NCBI GenBank assembly: GCA_020465985.1
Contig: JAANYP010004373.1
Coordinates: 142,896-206,895 of the forward strand
Source: Centrapalus pauciflorus
Taxonomy: Eukaryota > Streptophyta > Magnoliopsida > Asterales > Asteraceae
Length of the DNA stretch: 64,000 nucleotides
Reading direction: 5' to 3'
Shown here: piece after piece, positions 9,796-19,908 of the stretch
Layout of the letters: each line of letters starts with the position of its first letter
Position numbering within the stretch: position 1 is the first letter of the stretch
Notes under the pieces: generated by a model
What the model was told of the DNA's origin: nothing
Databases searched by the model: none
The model's input: the letters and a program-made list of their open reading frames with translations, nothing else
Position numbers and translations under genes: made by a program

Positions 9796-10188
9796 GCTGA
9801 TATTCAGGAAAAGATAATTACACGAAGATTCCAGCATATCTACTATCAGAGAAGTCAGAGTCCTTCAAGGAAACAAATCAGAAAGCATTATAAATACATA
9901 GAATAGGTTTTTTTATTGCATCAAGTGTCTGCACGTTCAAGTTTGTAATTGCTTTTTGTTTAAGTTTTCATAAGCCTCTAAGGTTGTAAAAACCCAAAGA
10001 ACAATTTGTGTTCTTCGTCTAATCGAACAGATTAGAGGTGATTGTAATCATTCAATTTAGTAATACAAGCAATTTTTTTTATTCATTTATATTTATCTGT
10101 TATGGATTCTGAAAGCTTTTTATTAAAATAATTAAGTGTTATTTCGCAAACTTCTTCCTTAGACTTTGATTCTGTACAAGATTATTGA

Positions 10189-10193
10189 TTTAT
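10189..10193. repeat. Left target-site duplication of TE-B
   Basis: TTTAT, identical to 16608-16612. This fixes the ends of TE-B. Confidence 0.9.
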
Positions 10194-12183
10194 TGTAACA
10201 TCCCATTTTCAGAATAATTGCGTGTAATTATTTTAGTGGTTGTTTAAATAATTATATTTGTGTTGGACCAATGAGAACCCGAGTAGTGGATTATACGTGT
10301 CGGGTTTATGAGTTACGTGTCTCCGAGTAATTAAATTAATGGATTAATTATATATTTGGGATTCGTGCATTTAAATGGGTTAAGTGGATATTAATTGTGA
10401 AAATGTGATATCGGGTTCGGGTTATCGGGTCGGAACCCGTTAAAAGGTGAAAACATATATGTGCGTCCTTTTTCCTTCCTTTCCTCAAATAGAAGCGTGT
10501 AGAGTGTGTGTGAAATCAGTGTGTGTATAGTGTGTGTGCGTGGATTTTCCTAGAGCAGCAAGATCAGCTCCATAATTTGAGTTTAGGATGCTGAAATTCA
10601 ATCTCCATCTTCATCCTTGAGTTTGAGGTTTCAAAGGTAAGAACCTTATGATTTGATTCCCGATTTTCGTGATATATATGTAGAAATTGAGTGAGAGATT
10701 GTAAGGGTGTGCTCATATGTGGTTTTGGGGTGTTTTGGTAAGCTGGGAAATGAAGTTATGGAGGTTGAAACCTCCTGGATCGATCTGCACAGCGGACAGG
10801 GACGAAGACCAGGCGCCGGAAGCGCGGTCGCGCTCGGGCGAGCGTGGCCGCGACGCGGGGGGCAGGAGTGCGGCGCGTTCGGCAGATGGGCGCGGGCGCG
10901 ATCGGGAGGCTGGGCCGGGTTTTGCTGGGTCGGGTCAGCGGGGGCGTTTGGCTGGGTTTTGGGGGTTCAGTTGGGGCTATTATTGGGTCGTGTTCGGGTT
11001 GGGTTTCCGGGGTTTCGTTGGGTTTGCTTTTGAGTCTAAGTCGGGTTTCGTCTGGGCTTCAGGTTTCGTTTGAGATTAAGACCGGGATCCGTTTGAGATA
11101 TTGAGTCATATTATATTGGGTTTTCAGGATATTGTTGAAATGGATTTTGGGTCGGGTTTTGTCTGGGTTTCGGGGTTTCGGTCGGGATTATTATTGGGTC
11201 CGAGCCCTTTGTGGCTTTATTGTGATTTCGTTATGTGTGCCGGTTGAGATAAGAATTAACGGTTGGGATCTATGTGATTTCAGGGACGAGTCAGCGAGCC
11301 GAGCCGAGTCAGAGATTCCGAGATTAGTGGATCGACCAGGTGAGTACCCGAGTTCTTTTCTAAACCGCGGGACTGTTTTCCGAGTCATGGTTGTGTAGCT
11401 AGCTTCGTGTACGTGTACATTGTGTATATTGTGTATTGTGAATGAGACAGGGACGCGAGCTCAGGTATGATTCTATTTCCCACATATGTGTTATATGTGT
11501 GCATGAGATGAGATCCAGTCCGGGGTCCATGATGAGTTCCATACGGACGGTGATTCGCGATGGGTGATCGCGCGGGTTGACTGTCCCTAACAGTCCTTGG
11601 GGCGTGTATACACGGCAGGGCCTGTAGCCGGTTCGCGCCCGTGCGACAGGGTTGTGGCTAACCACCGGTGTACACGGTCGTTAGCTGGGGAAGGGTCCCC
11701 CTCAGTGATACTGTGTGCAGGGCTTTGGATCTCATGCTATGGGTTCATACCTGTATCGTGATGTTGATTGCTAGAGACAGAGCTAGGGTTGTGCTGTGTG
11801 TATGTGCTATGTGTACGCCTGTTATGTGTTATTGTGTAGAGTCTAACCCTCGAGTACTCACGAGCTTTCGAGCTTACGTATTCGAGTCTACTATGTTCAG
11901 GGTATCAGTGATGGGATCAGTAGCCGTGCTTGTTGGTCTGGGATCGAGGATTATCTGGGAAGCTTTATGTCAGTTTTGGTTAATGATCTGACTTGTTTTG
12001 TTTGTGTTAATATCTTTTGGGCTTGTGTAATTAGTGGATTATATGTTATCAGTGTTTATGTTAAGGTTTTAAATTAATAGTGATTTCAGTTTATCCTATG
12101 ACGTGTGTATGATAGAGTATTGAGATATTGCCACCTGTGTATTGTATTGACGTGGCATTTCCGGGATCGGGAGGGGTGTTACG
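10194..12183 (+). repeat. 5' LTR of TE-B
   Basis: TGTAACATCCC to GGTGTTACG. It holds a 5' splice site AAG/GTAAGAAC (10636/10637), a GC-rich CGCG block (about 10800-10920), a 3' splice site GATTTCAG/G (11283/11284) and a second donor CCAG/GTGAGTA (11339/11340). The last base is G instead of the expected A, probably a transition at the LTR tip. Confidence 0.92.
10637..11283 (+). other. Predicted leader intron 1 of TE-B
   Basis: Donor AAG/GTAAGAAC, acceptor TATGTGATTTCAG/GGACG, 647 bp. Equivalent sites stand in the TE-B 3' LTR (15061-15707) and in TE-E and TE-N. This is a prediction from splice-site quality and conservation only. Confidence 0.55.
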
Positions 12184-12361
12184 GCATGGTATCAGAGCTT
12201 GTGGTTTGAAGTCTGAGTATCATTAGTGGATGCTTAACTTAAACCTTGTTTCGATCCGTGGGGGATCCATTGCGATTAACTTTAGTGGAGTTAACTAACC
12301 TGGCTTAGTGTATAATGCTGGGTGGTCTATCTATGGTTCTCAATTGTTTCGGTTTGTGCAG
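11340..12361 (+). other. Predicted leader intron 2 of TE-B, containing the PBS
   Basis: Donor CCAG/GTGAGTACC (near consensus), acceptor TTTCGGTTTGTGCAG/AT six bases before the gag ATG. The predicted exon between the two introns is 56 nt. Splicing would remove U5 and the PBS at 12187-12198, making an mRNA fit for translation but not for reverse transcription. Confidence 0.55.
12187..12198 (+). other. PBS of TE-B (tRNA-iMet)
   Basis: TGGTATCAGAGC, four bases after the LTR end. Confidence 0.95.
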
Positions 12362-12367
12362 ATAGTC

Positions 12368-13564
12368 ATGGCAGATCAGGGCGAGGGATCCGGCGCGGGC
12401 AAGCCGGAAGGGGACGAGTTCATTCGTAAGTCAGAGCTTCTGGGGGTGTTGACTGACTTTTACAGGCAGCAGAGAGAGCAGGAGCGGGAACAGGATCAGG
12501 GTATGGGACCACGTGTTGGGGGTGGTCCGGATACGGGTACGGGTGCCTCTTCATCTACGTCTCGGCGAGGGGGTTCGTTCAAGGATTTCATGACCGGGAA
12601 TCCGCCAGAGTTTAGAGGTGGAGGTGAGCCAGGGATGGCTATGGCATGGGAGCGTGAGGTGGAGGCTGCCTTTCGAGTTGCGCATGTGGAGCCGAGAGAT
12701 ATGGTGGGGTATGCAGCTTATCTGTTGAGGGGAGGGGCATCTCAGTGGTGGAAATCTATCGAGTCGGCTATGACATCTTCTGCAGCTTATGCGATGACGT
12801 GGGATCAGTTTAGAGCTGTGTTTGAGCTGCAGTACATTCCTAGACACGAGAGGCGGGAGATGGAGCGGCGATTCCTTCATTTGCAACAGGGCGAGATGAC
12901 AGTGCAGCAGTATGTGGACCAGTTTAATGAGTATTCGCAGTTTTCCACCCATCACATCGCCACCAAGCAGCGAAAGGTCGATGCATTCATTGATGGACTG
13001 CGAGCTGATATTAGAGAATTCGTTGGGATGCATGAGACGCCTACATTCGCCAGAGCGTTAGAGATGGCCCGCATCAGAGAGCGGGAGATAGCCAAGCAGA
13101 GAGTGGACCCATCCTTTCAGCGCAGGCGTGCAAGGACTCCCGTGCAGTCCTCGAGAGACCGGAGGCATTCAAGAGATGATTCCAGGGAGCGGCGTTCGGG
13201 TCAGAGCTCGAGAGACATACGGGATCGAGATAGAGACAGGGATAGAGAGCGGAGGCCAAGTGGACCGAGGCGGAGCCAGCAATCAGATAGTCAGAGGCAG
13301 AGTTCGAGATGTACAAGGCAGAGCCAGAGCAGCGTAGGGCAGAGGTCTCGAGATGGGGGCGATAGGGGAGACAGTTCAGCTGGAGATCGGGAGTGCCCGA
13401 GATGCAACCGTCACCACAGTGGGCCGTGCGTGCCCAGGTGCTATCGATGCGGTCAGCGTGGGCATGCTGCCGCCACGTGTACAGACCCAGAGCCATTGTG
13501 CTTCCGTTGTGGGAGACCGGGGCACAGAGTACGAGACTGTCCAGAGTCGGGACCAGCGATGTAG
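12368..13564 (+). CDS. TE-B gag (398 aa)
   Basis: The start is MADQGEGSG, matching the TE-E gag and directly after the predicted acceptor; an upstream in-frame ATG at 12308 would lie in the intron. Residues about 70-240 form the capsid domain (FKDFMTGNPPEFRGG, SQWWKSIES, QQYVDQFNEYSQF). An Arg/Ser/Asp-rich stretch follows (about 250-345), then two CCHC knuckles, CYRCGQRGHAAATC and CFRCGRPGHRVRDC. The frame ends early at TAG just after the second knuckle, where TE-E reads on. A capsid able to package element RNA could still be made. Confidence 0.9.
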   Translation: MADQGEGSGAGKPEGDEFIRKSELLGVLTDFYRQQREQEREQDQGMGPRVGGGPDTGTGASSSTSRRGGSFKDFMTGNPPEFRGGGEPGMAMAWEREVEAAFRVAHVEPRDMVGYAAYLLRGGASQWWKSIESAMTSSAAYAMTWDQFRAVFELQYIPRHERREMERRFLHLQQGEMTVQQYVDQFNEYSQFSTHHIATKQRKVDAFIDGLRADIREFVGMHETPTFARALEMARIREREIAKQRVDPSFQRRRARTPVQSSRDRRHSRDDSRERRSGQSSRDIRDRDRDRDRERRPSGPRRSQQSDSQRQSSRCTRQSQSSVGQRSRDGGDRGDSSAGDRECPRCNRHHSGPCVPRCYRCGQRGHAAATCTDPEPLCFRCGRPGHRVRDCPESGPAM

Positions 13565-13700
13565 GGTGCGAGTTCCAGTGGGGCCAGAGCGGAACCGTCG
13601 TCATCCGGTCGTCGTGATACTAGGGCAATGGGTCGGGTCTTTTAGGCGACTGCAGAGGAAGCTCGAGATGCTGCTGATGTGATTTCGGGTATGTTTTCTG
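13565..13700 (+). pseudogene. TE-B remnant of the gag-protease junction
   Basis: In frame after the TAG, the sequence still matches TE-E (GARAEPSSS, GRVF, ATAEEARDAADVISG). A second TAG near 13642 stands where TE-E has CAG. Similarity ends before the protease active site. Confidence 0.75.
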
Positions 13701-14580
13701 AGCTTGCTTTATGTATGTGTGTCAGTTGTGGGGAGGGCTGTTGGTGTATGTCTGTGATAAGTGTATGTGTTTTGTTCGTTGTGTCTGTGATTATGTGGCC
13801 CAGTGACAGAGGTGTGGAATGGTTGTGTGTGGGTTATATGGGATTGCTATATCTGGGTATGGGTGTGAGAGTGGGATATATTGTGGCAGGCTGGGTTATT
13901 GAGGTTTCAAAATTGGGAATTGTGTCATGATAATGGATCAATCATGTTGAGTATGTGAGCTATATGAGTGATTATTGTGAATGTGTTTGTGATGTGCTAG
14001 TAGATTGATCCTTCTGATAGTGGATTATCGTGTTGATAGCGGATTTAAATCCTTGTGTGTGCTATCCATTTCTATGATATTGCGTTTTATGAGATGTGTT
14101 TATCTGTTGTGGTGAAAAGAGTTGAGAGTTTTGTTGTGATAGTGGATTAGTCTATTGAAAGTGGATTTAATCCCTTTGTGATTTTAACCATGTTTATGAG
14201 CTTGCGTTCAGTGATTTGATGGAGATGTGTTTATGTGTTGTGTTAGCGGATGATTTATATAGAGCTATACAAGTATGTGATGAAAGAGAGCGAAGATCGA
14301 TGGATTGAGATAATATGTGGATTCGAGTGGCTTATGAAATGACGCCACGAGAAGACTCTGTGAATAGAGGATCTATCAGTTGCCGATACGCGATTAGGGA
14401 ATTTAACCGAGTTATTAGTGGATTGCCTGACTGTGAAATAGAGACGTGTATTAGTGATGATTGTGACATTCAGAGTTCAAATGCGAATTCAACAGAGTTG
14501 TTGATAATCATGTTGAGATATATGAATTGAGGTTTCGGGAATTTAACATAGAGGTGTATAATTGCGAATGGGCTTGCGAT
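13701..14580. other. Non-coding filler replacing pol in TE-B
   Basis: About 880 bp, TG-rich, without pol similarity on either strand. It contains an imperfect tandem duplication of about 115 bp (about 14013-14125 and 14133-14245), both copies built on GATAGTGGATTA, GTGGATTTAA and GAGATGTGTTTAT. A 71-codon frame at 14315-14530 has no recognisable family and I do not call it. Confidence 0.6.
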
Positions 14581-14600
14581 AGATTCCGGGGACGGAATCT
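14581..14600 (+). other. Post-pol-type hairpin of TE-B
   Basis: Stem AGATTCCG/CGGAATCT around loop GGGA. It is kept although pol is gone, which suggests the hairpin acts at the RNA or DNA level rather than as coding sequence. Confidence 0.7.
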
Positions 14601-14605
14601 TTTTA

Positions 14606-14618
14606 AGAAGGGAGGATT
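14606..14618 (+). other. Polypurine tract of TE-B
   Basis: AAGAAGGGAGGAT immediately before the 3' LTR TG; primer for plus-strand DNA. Confidence 0.85.
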
Positions 14619-16607
14619 TGTAACATCCCATTTTCAGAATAATTGCGTGTAATTATTTTAGTGGTTGTTTAAATAATTATATTTGTGTTGGACCAATGAG
14701 AACCCGAGTAGTGGATTATACGTGTCGGGTTTATGAGTTACGTGTCTCCAAGTAATTAAATTAATGGATTAATTATATATTTGGGATTCGTGGATTTAAA
14801 TGGGTTAAGTGGATATTAATTGTGAAAATGTGATATCGGGTTCGGTTTATCGGGTCGGACCCGTTAAAAGGTGAAAACATATATGTGCGTCCTTTTTCCT
14901 TCCTATCCTCAAATAGAAGCGTGTAGAGTGTGTGTGAAATCAGTGTGTGTATAGTGTGTGTGCGTGGATTTTCCTAGAGCAGCAAGATCAGCTCCATAAT
15001 TTGAGTTTGGGATGCTGAAATTCAATCTCCATCTTCATCCTTGAGTTTGAGGTTTCAAAGGTAAGAACCTTATGATTTGATTCCTGATTTTCGTGATATA
15101 TATGTAGAAATTGAGTAAGAGATTGTAAGGGTGTGCTCATATGTGGTTTTGGGGTGTTTTGGTAAGCTGGGAAATGAAGTTATGGAGGTTGAAACGTCCT
15201 GGATCGATCTGCACAGCGGACAGGGACGAAGACCAGGCGCCGGAAGCGCTGTCGCGCTCGGGCGAGCGTGGCCGCGACGCGGGGGGCAAAAGCGCGGCGC
15301 GTTTGGCAGCTGGGCGCGGGCGCGATCGGGAGGCTGGGCCGGGTTTTGCTGGGTCGGGTCAGCGGGGGCGTTTGGCTGGGTTTTGGGGGTTCAGTTGGGG
15401 CTATTATTGGGTCGTGTTCGGGTTGGGTTTCCGGGGTTTCGTTGGGTTTGCTTTTGAGTCTAAGTCGGGTTTCGTTTGGGCTTCAGGTTTCGTTTGAGAT
15501 TAAGACCGGGATCCGTTTGAGATATTGAGTCATATTATATTGGGTTTTCAGGATATTGTTGAAATGGTTTTTGGGTCGGGTTTTGTCTGGGTTTCGGGGT
15601 TTCGGTCGGGATTATTATTGGGTCCGAGCCCTTTGTGGCTTTATTGTGATTTCGTTATGTGTGCCGGTTGAGATAAGAATTAACGGTTGGGATCTATGTG
15701 ATTTCAGGGACGAGTCAGCGAGCCGAGCCGAGTCAGAGATTCCGAGATTAGTGGATCGACCAGGTGAGTACCCGAGTTCTTTTCTAAACCGCGGGACTGT
15801 TTTCCGAGTCATGGTTGTGTAGCTAGCTTCGTGTAGGTGTACATTGTGTATATTGTGTATTGTGAATGAGACAGGGACGCGAACTCAGGTATGATTCTAT
15901 TTCCCACATATGTGTTATATGTGTGCATGAGATGAGATCCAGTCCGGGGTCCGTGATGAGTTCCATACGGACGGTGATTCGCGATGGGTGATCGCGCGGG
16001 TTGACTGTCCCTAACAGTCCTTGGGGCGTGTATACACGGCAGGGCCTGTAGCAGGTTCGCGACCGTGCGACAGGGTTGTGGCTAACCACCAGTGTACACG
16101 GTCGTTAGCTGGGGAAGGGTCCCCCTCAGTGATACTGTGTGCAGGGCTTTGGATCTCATGCTATGGGTTCATACCTGTATCGTGATGTTGATTGCCAGAG
16201 ACAGAGCTAGGGTTGTGCTGTGTGTATGTGCTATGTGTATGCCTGTTATGTGTTATTGTGTAGAGTCTAACCCTCGAGTACTCACGAGCTTTCGAGCTTA
16301 CGTATTCGAGTCTACTATGTTCAGGGTATCGGTGATGGGATCAGTAGCCGTGCTTGTTGGTCTGGGATCGAGGATTATCTGGGAAGCTTTATGTCAGTTT
16401 TGGTTAATGATCTGACCTGTATTGTTTGTGTTCATATCTTTTGGGCTTGTGTAATTAGTGGATTATATGTTATCAGTGTTTATGTGAAGGTTTTAAATTA
16501 ATAGTGATTTCAGTTTATCCTATGACGTGTGTATGATAGAGTATTGAGATATTGCCACCTGTGTATTGTATTGACGTGACATTTCCGGGATCGGGAGGGG
16601 TGTTACA
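14619..16607 (+). repeat. 3' LTR of TE-B
   Basis: TGTAACATCCC to GGTGTTACA, followed by TTTAT. The splice-like sites at 15060/15061, 15707/15708 and 15763/15764 are all conserved with the 5' LTR. Confidence 0.94.
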
Positions 16608-16612
16608 TTTAT
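16608..16612. repeat. Right target-site duplication of TE-B
   Basis: TTTAT, matching 10189-10193. Confidence 0.9.
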
Positions 16613-16666
16613 ACTCTGATCAATTCAAATCAGTTAATCTTAGGTAGTTACATTTAGATCCTGACA
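16613..16666 (+). repeat. 3' LTR of TE-C, second part
   Basis: Continues the TE-C LTR after TE-B. The end is uncertain: CA dinucleotides at 16652 (GTTACA) or 16666 (CTGACA). Confidence 0.55.
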
Positions 16667-17579
16667 ATGGCTAAACAAAAAGATGGCTAACATAGAAAAA
16701 AAAAGGATAAGGCTCAAAAGTTGCTATCTAATGGATACATAGGTGAAAAAGAAAAAGAAAAGGCTGATGTTTGGGCAATCCTAAAATGCCTCTATCACAC
16801 GACTGCGCCATCTCAAAATTGTGTTTTCAAAAAGAATCTTTATGGCAAGTTCTGGAATAAAAGTAACAAATGGCATGCACACATAATCAATCGAAACAAG
16901 AGCAAGAAAGTATTAATGAATGCTCGAAAAGGCTCAAAACTCACGAAACGAAATGACATGTAGGCCTATAATGTGCAAAATGCAACATTGGTCCAAACAA
17001 CAAGGTCATGTAGCAATATCCAGTTAATAAGAGAATTCAAACTAAAGATCCTACTTAAAGCTTTCCATTTAACTCACAAAAATCAATTATGCAAATAGAT
17101 CTAAAACCTATTCGAGAATTGAATTTTTAAAATTTTCGGCCAAATTGAACATATAATAAACATGTCAAGCAAGATTTCCTAAGTGCCAAGCAAAATCACT
17201 CATTGGTTAAAGTTCTAACCCATATTCCCACACTTAAGAATTTCATTGTCCTCAATGAAACAAAATGGACAATATAATCGTGCAAGAATGTAAGTGAAAG
17301 GAAGGAAAAAAGACTCCCTGAGTGCGTGCAAGAGGAGATCTCAAAGGATAGCCAACCAAAATTTTGCAAGCGTGTAGAGTTGGAGCGAAGTGCACAGCCG
17401 ACTCTGAGCAATGCAATATATCCTTAGAGGAAGGGATTGCCAAAACTATCAAAACAAGAACATCAATACAAGCTAAACTAAACTACAATGACAAGAAAAA
17501 GTAAATCACTTGGGTTGCCTCTCAAGAAGCGTTTGTTTATAAGGTCTCTAGCTTGACCCTATCCCACTTGGCTTAACTT
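16667..17579 (-). other. TE-G non-coding interior
   Basis: No supported gene. The phrase CCCACACTTAAG with CATTGTCCTCAATG (17228-17257) resembles non-coding parts of plant Athila-like repeats, by recall only. An 80-codon lysine-rich frame at 16721-16963 (+) has no family signature. Confidence 0.5.
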
Positions 17580-18545
17580 TTAAAGGGTCGAAAAGGGTAA
17601 AAGAGATGAAAAGGGTAAAAGGCATACCTTTGAGTTGAGTGCAAAATATAATTTAAACGGCAAAGCCCTGCACTCCTTACCATTACTACCTCCATCAGTG
17701 TGTAAATGCTTACGTTTCGGCGCTGGAGGGTTATGAAGTTCCTTTAGTAGTCGTGAGTCAAGACTCCTAGCATCACCAACCTGTGACTCCAAAAAACCCA
17801 TCGAAGAATTAGTACATTCAAATACAGGCGATGATGTCACAACATCAACATATATAAATGAAAGGTCATCAAAAAGGTCAGAGTCAACTCCCTCATTGTA
17901 TATAAGTGGAGGCATATCAACACCAAGTAGCCGAGCAAGCTCTTCCAAATCCCTTTCGGGATTGAAGTCATCTTTAGTCTCATCATTGATAATCGAAGGT
18001 GGGACGTGTGCAATACTTTGTGGGCTTGGGATGTGCACCTTGTCCATTAATGTCTCCAAAGTTTTGATCATCGGAAGAGCATGTAAAGAAGTTTCATCAT
18101 AGACACACTCAACATCATCATCCGAATCACTAAAATCGACGTCATGAATGTCGACGTGCTCCTCTTTTTCTTTGCTTTCCTTTACATTGCTTGAACTACT
18201 TTCAGATGGCTCTTCCGTACGTAATTCATCCATTTGACTCCTTTGTCTCATGAGGTTGTCAAGGATTTCTGAAACGCTTTGTTGGTAACGGAGGCTCATC
18301 TGGCACCGAAGAAATAGATCCTCCAAGCTTGACTCTATCTCAGGTTGATGTTGTGATGGAGTTTGGTAGGAATATTGGGTGTCTTGACTTTGGTAGTGTT
18401 GGGTGGAGGATAGGTATGAAGATTGATATATGTTCTCGTTTTGATACTGGGAAGAGGCGGGATTGGTCGGGTAGTTAATGTTGACCTCCTCTTGACAACA
18501 CCCTGCTTCATAGTTACCTTCATACAACTCAAACCTATTATCCAT
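17580..18545 (-). CDS. TE-G ORF, unrecognised acidic protein (321 aa)
   Basis: The ATG giving MDNRFELYEG is chosen; the open frame reaches 18578 without another ATG. N-terminal residues 25-90 are Gln/Ser/Tyr-rich. A helical, possibly coiled segment follows (SLEDLFLRCQMSLRYQQ... NLMRQRSQMDELR), faintly like the SLEDLL coil after the Athila gag zinc knuckle. Next come a Ser/Glu-rich linker with an Asp run (DFSDSDDDVE) and a mixed C-terminus (LEELARLLGVDMPP, KRKHLHTDGG). There is no zinc knuckle, protease or RT motif. It lies about 200 bp downstream of the PBS, the place of gag. I do not assign a function. Confidence 0.55.
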   Translation of the reverse strand: MDNRFELYEGNYEAGCCQEEVNINYPTNPASSQYQNENIYQSSYLSSTQHYQSQDTQYSYQTPSQHQPEIESSLEDLFLRCQMSLRYQQSVSEILDNLMRQRSQMDELRTEEPSESSSSNVKESKEKEEHVDIHDVDFSDSDDDVECVYDETSLHALPMIKTLETLMDKVHIPSPQSIAHVPPSIINDETKDDFNPERDLEELARLLGVDMPPLIYNEGVDSDLFDDLSFIYVDVVTSSPVFECTNSSMGFLESQVGDARSLDSRLLKELHNPPAPKRKHLHTDGGSNGKECRALPFKLYFALNSKVCLLPFSSLLPFSTL

Positions 18546-18750
18546 CCTACACAAAACACACCAAACAAAATACGACAAAATAAAGATAAATTAAACTAAG
18601 GAATAGACAGTGAGATAAATAATACAAAAAAATTGAATATGGGAATTCTATGTACATGAAAATTAATTCCCACACTTGAATTTTTAAATAATTTTTTTTT
18701 AAAATTAACTAACGAGAAACTTAAGGTTGTTCTCAAAACCACACCGCTTG

Positions 18751-18768
18751 TCCCCAGCAACGGCGCCA
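18751..18768 (-). other. PBS of TE-G (tRNA-Asp)
   Basis: The complement reads TGGCGCCGTTGCTGGGGA, matching the 3' end of plant tRNA-Asp at 17 of 18 positions. It lies six bases from the LTR. Confidence 0.9.
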
Positions 18769-19890
18769 AAAACTTGATATGTCGCTAGCACACCTTTATT
18801 TTAATTATGAAACGAATATCAATAAACTAAAACTAGCGGACAAATAGGCAAGTATTACCTATCGTTTACTAGCATAGCTTAAGTAAGTCCGGGTTGTCGA
18901 ACTCAGTGACAATTGGTGTAATGATGATAGAAACCGTCAGTTAATGGTTAGCTATGGTTGAAATTGATTTAAAATGCATGTAAGATAAATGTGGACAAAA
19001 GATCTATCGCAATGACACACACGAGCAGGAAAGGGGATTAATAACTTGGATCTGACAAGGGGAAATATGTAACCAAATGGGATCACTCCCCCTAAACAAC
19101 GGATGATTAATTGAAAGCGCAGATTGGATAATACGTCGACATGATTTTTAGTGAAACAACCAGACAAATCTCTAAGCTCTGATTGAATTATTTAATCATG
19201 ATAGCCAATATCGTGATCACTTAAATCTCTTATACATGAAAACAATATCGACTCATAATGCGAGCAATGACAATTTAGCTATGTGGATCTCTCGTTATAG
19301 CACAATAATCCCATAACTCACGAATTGAACACACAAATCTCTTTTATATGTTCAGAACTTGAGTCATGCAAAACCGAATGCTCACAATATGAAAACACTT
19401 TTTAAACATACTCTCTCACCATTGCTAGTAGAAAGGTTCAAAGACACCAAGATATTTGGATCATCGAAAATGAATACTAACTATCTCGAACTCTCGTTAT
19501 GGACATAATAAAGCATTCATAGCAAGTTTAAAGAGTCTCAAACAATACAATGAGATTTTCGTTCAAAGAAAGCAAACTATGACATATCATCCAGCCATAT
19601 ACAAAGTATAAATCATCCGATGTTTAGGGTTTGTTACCCAAATGATTACATAGAAAAATTACTCCATTCTCATGGAGTAAACACCATCTCAAAATAAGAA
19701 AGAATCCTACACATTAATATAAACTTAGGTATAAGAATAACTCCCCTAATGATGTATGTGATGATGAAGATGCACCATGTCAAAACTCCAAGATAATTTC
19801 CTTCCTTGCCTTCCTTCTTCCCCTAGAAATCAAAAGTGTGTGTGTTTCTGGTGATAAAAATCGTCTTTCTCATAAATGAGCAGAAAATTC

Positions 19891-19898
19891 CTTTTATA
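19891..19898 (-). promoter_or_regulatory. TATA box of TE-G
   Basis: TATAAAAG on the minus strand, about 510 bp into the LTR and 11 bp beyond the last dyad of the array. Confidence 0.7.
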
Positions 19899-19908
19899 GG
19901 CATGAGGG

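Larger units (their letters stand above)
9585..10193 (+). repeat. 3' LTR of copia TE-C, first part
   Basis: Begins TGTTGGGAAATATTC right after the PPT. TE-B interrupts it at 10193; it resumes at 16613 after the duplicated TTTAT. Together the parts make an LTR of about 660 bp. Confidence 0.8.
10194..16607 (+). mobile_element. TE-B: gag-only, non-autonomous Tekay derivative
   Basis: A complete insertion with two full LTRs (about 1990 and 1989 bp, roughly 31 differences, 1.6 percent), PBS, gag, hairpin, PPT and a perfect 5-bp target duplication. Similarity to TE-E stops at the start of the protease. About 900 bp without coding similarity replaces RT, RNase H, integrase and chromodomain. This is the organisation of TR-GAG-type non-autonomous elements, which keep a coat protein but borrow pol. 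The 5' LTR ends TTACG where the 3' LTR ends TTACA. Confidence 0.92.

Noticed and set aside
10707..11104. Overlapping plus-strand frames of 86-118 codons in the TE-B LTR (also at 15131-15528)
   Set aside because: They arise from the GC-rich LTR block, appear in three frames at once, have no domain and repeat because the LTR repeats.
17896..18102. 68-codon plus-strand frame opposite the TE-G ORF
   Set aside because: Antisense shadow without start context or homology.
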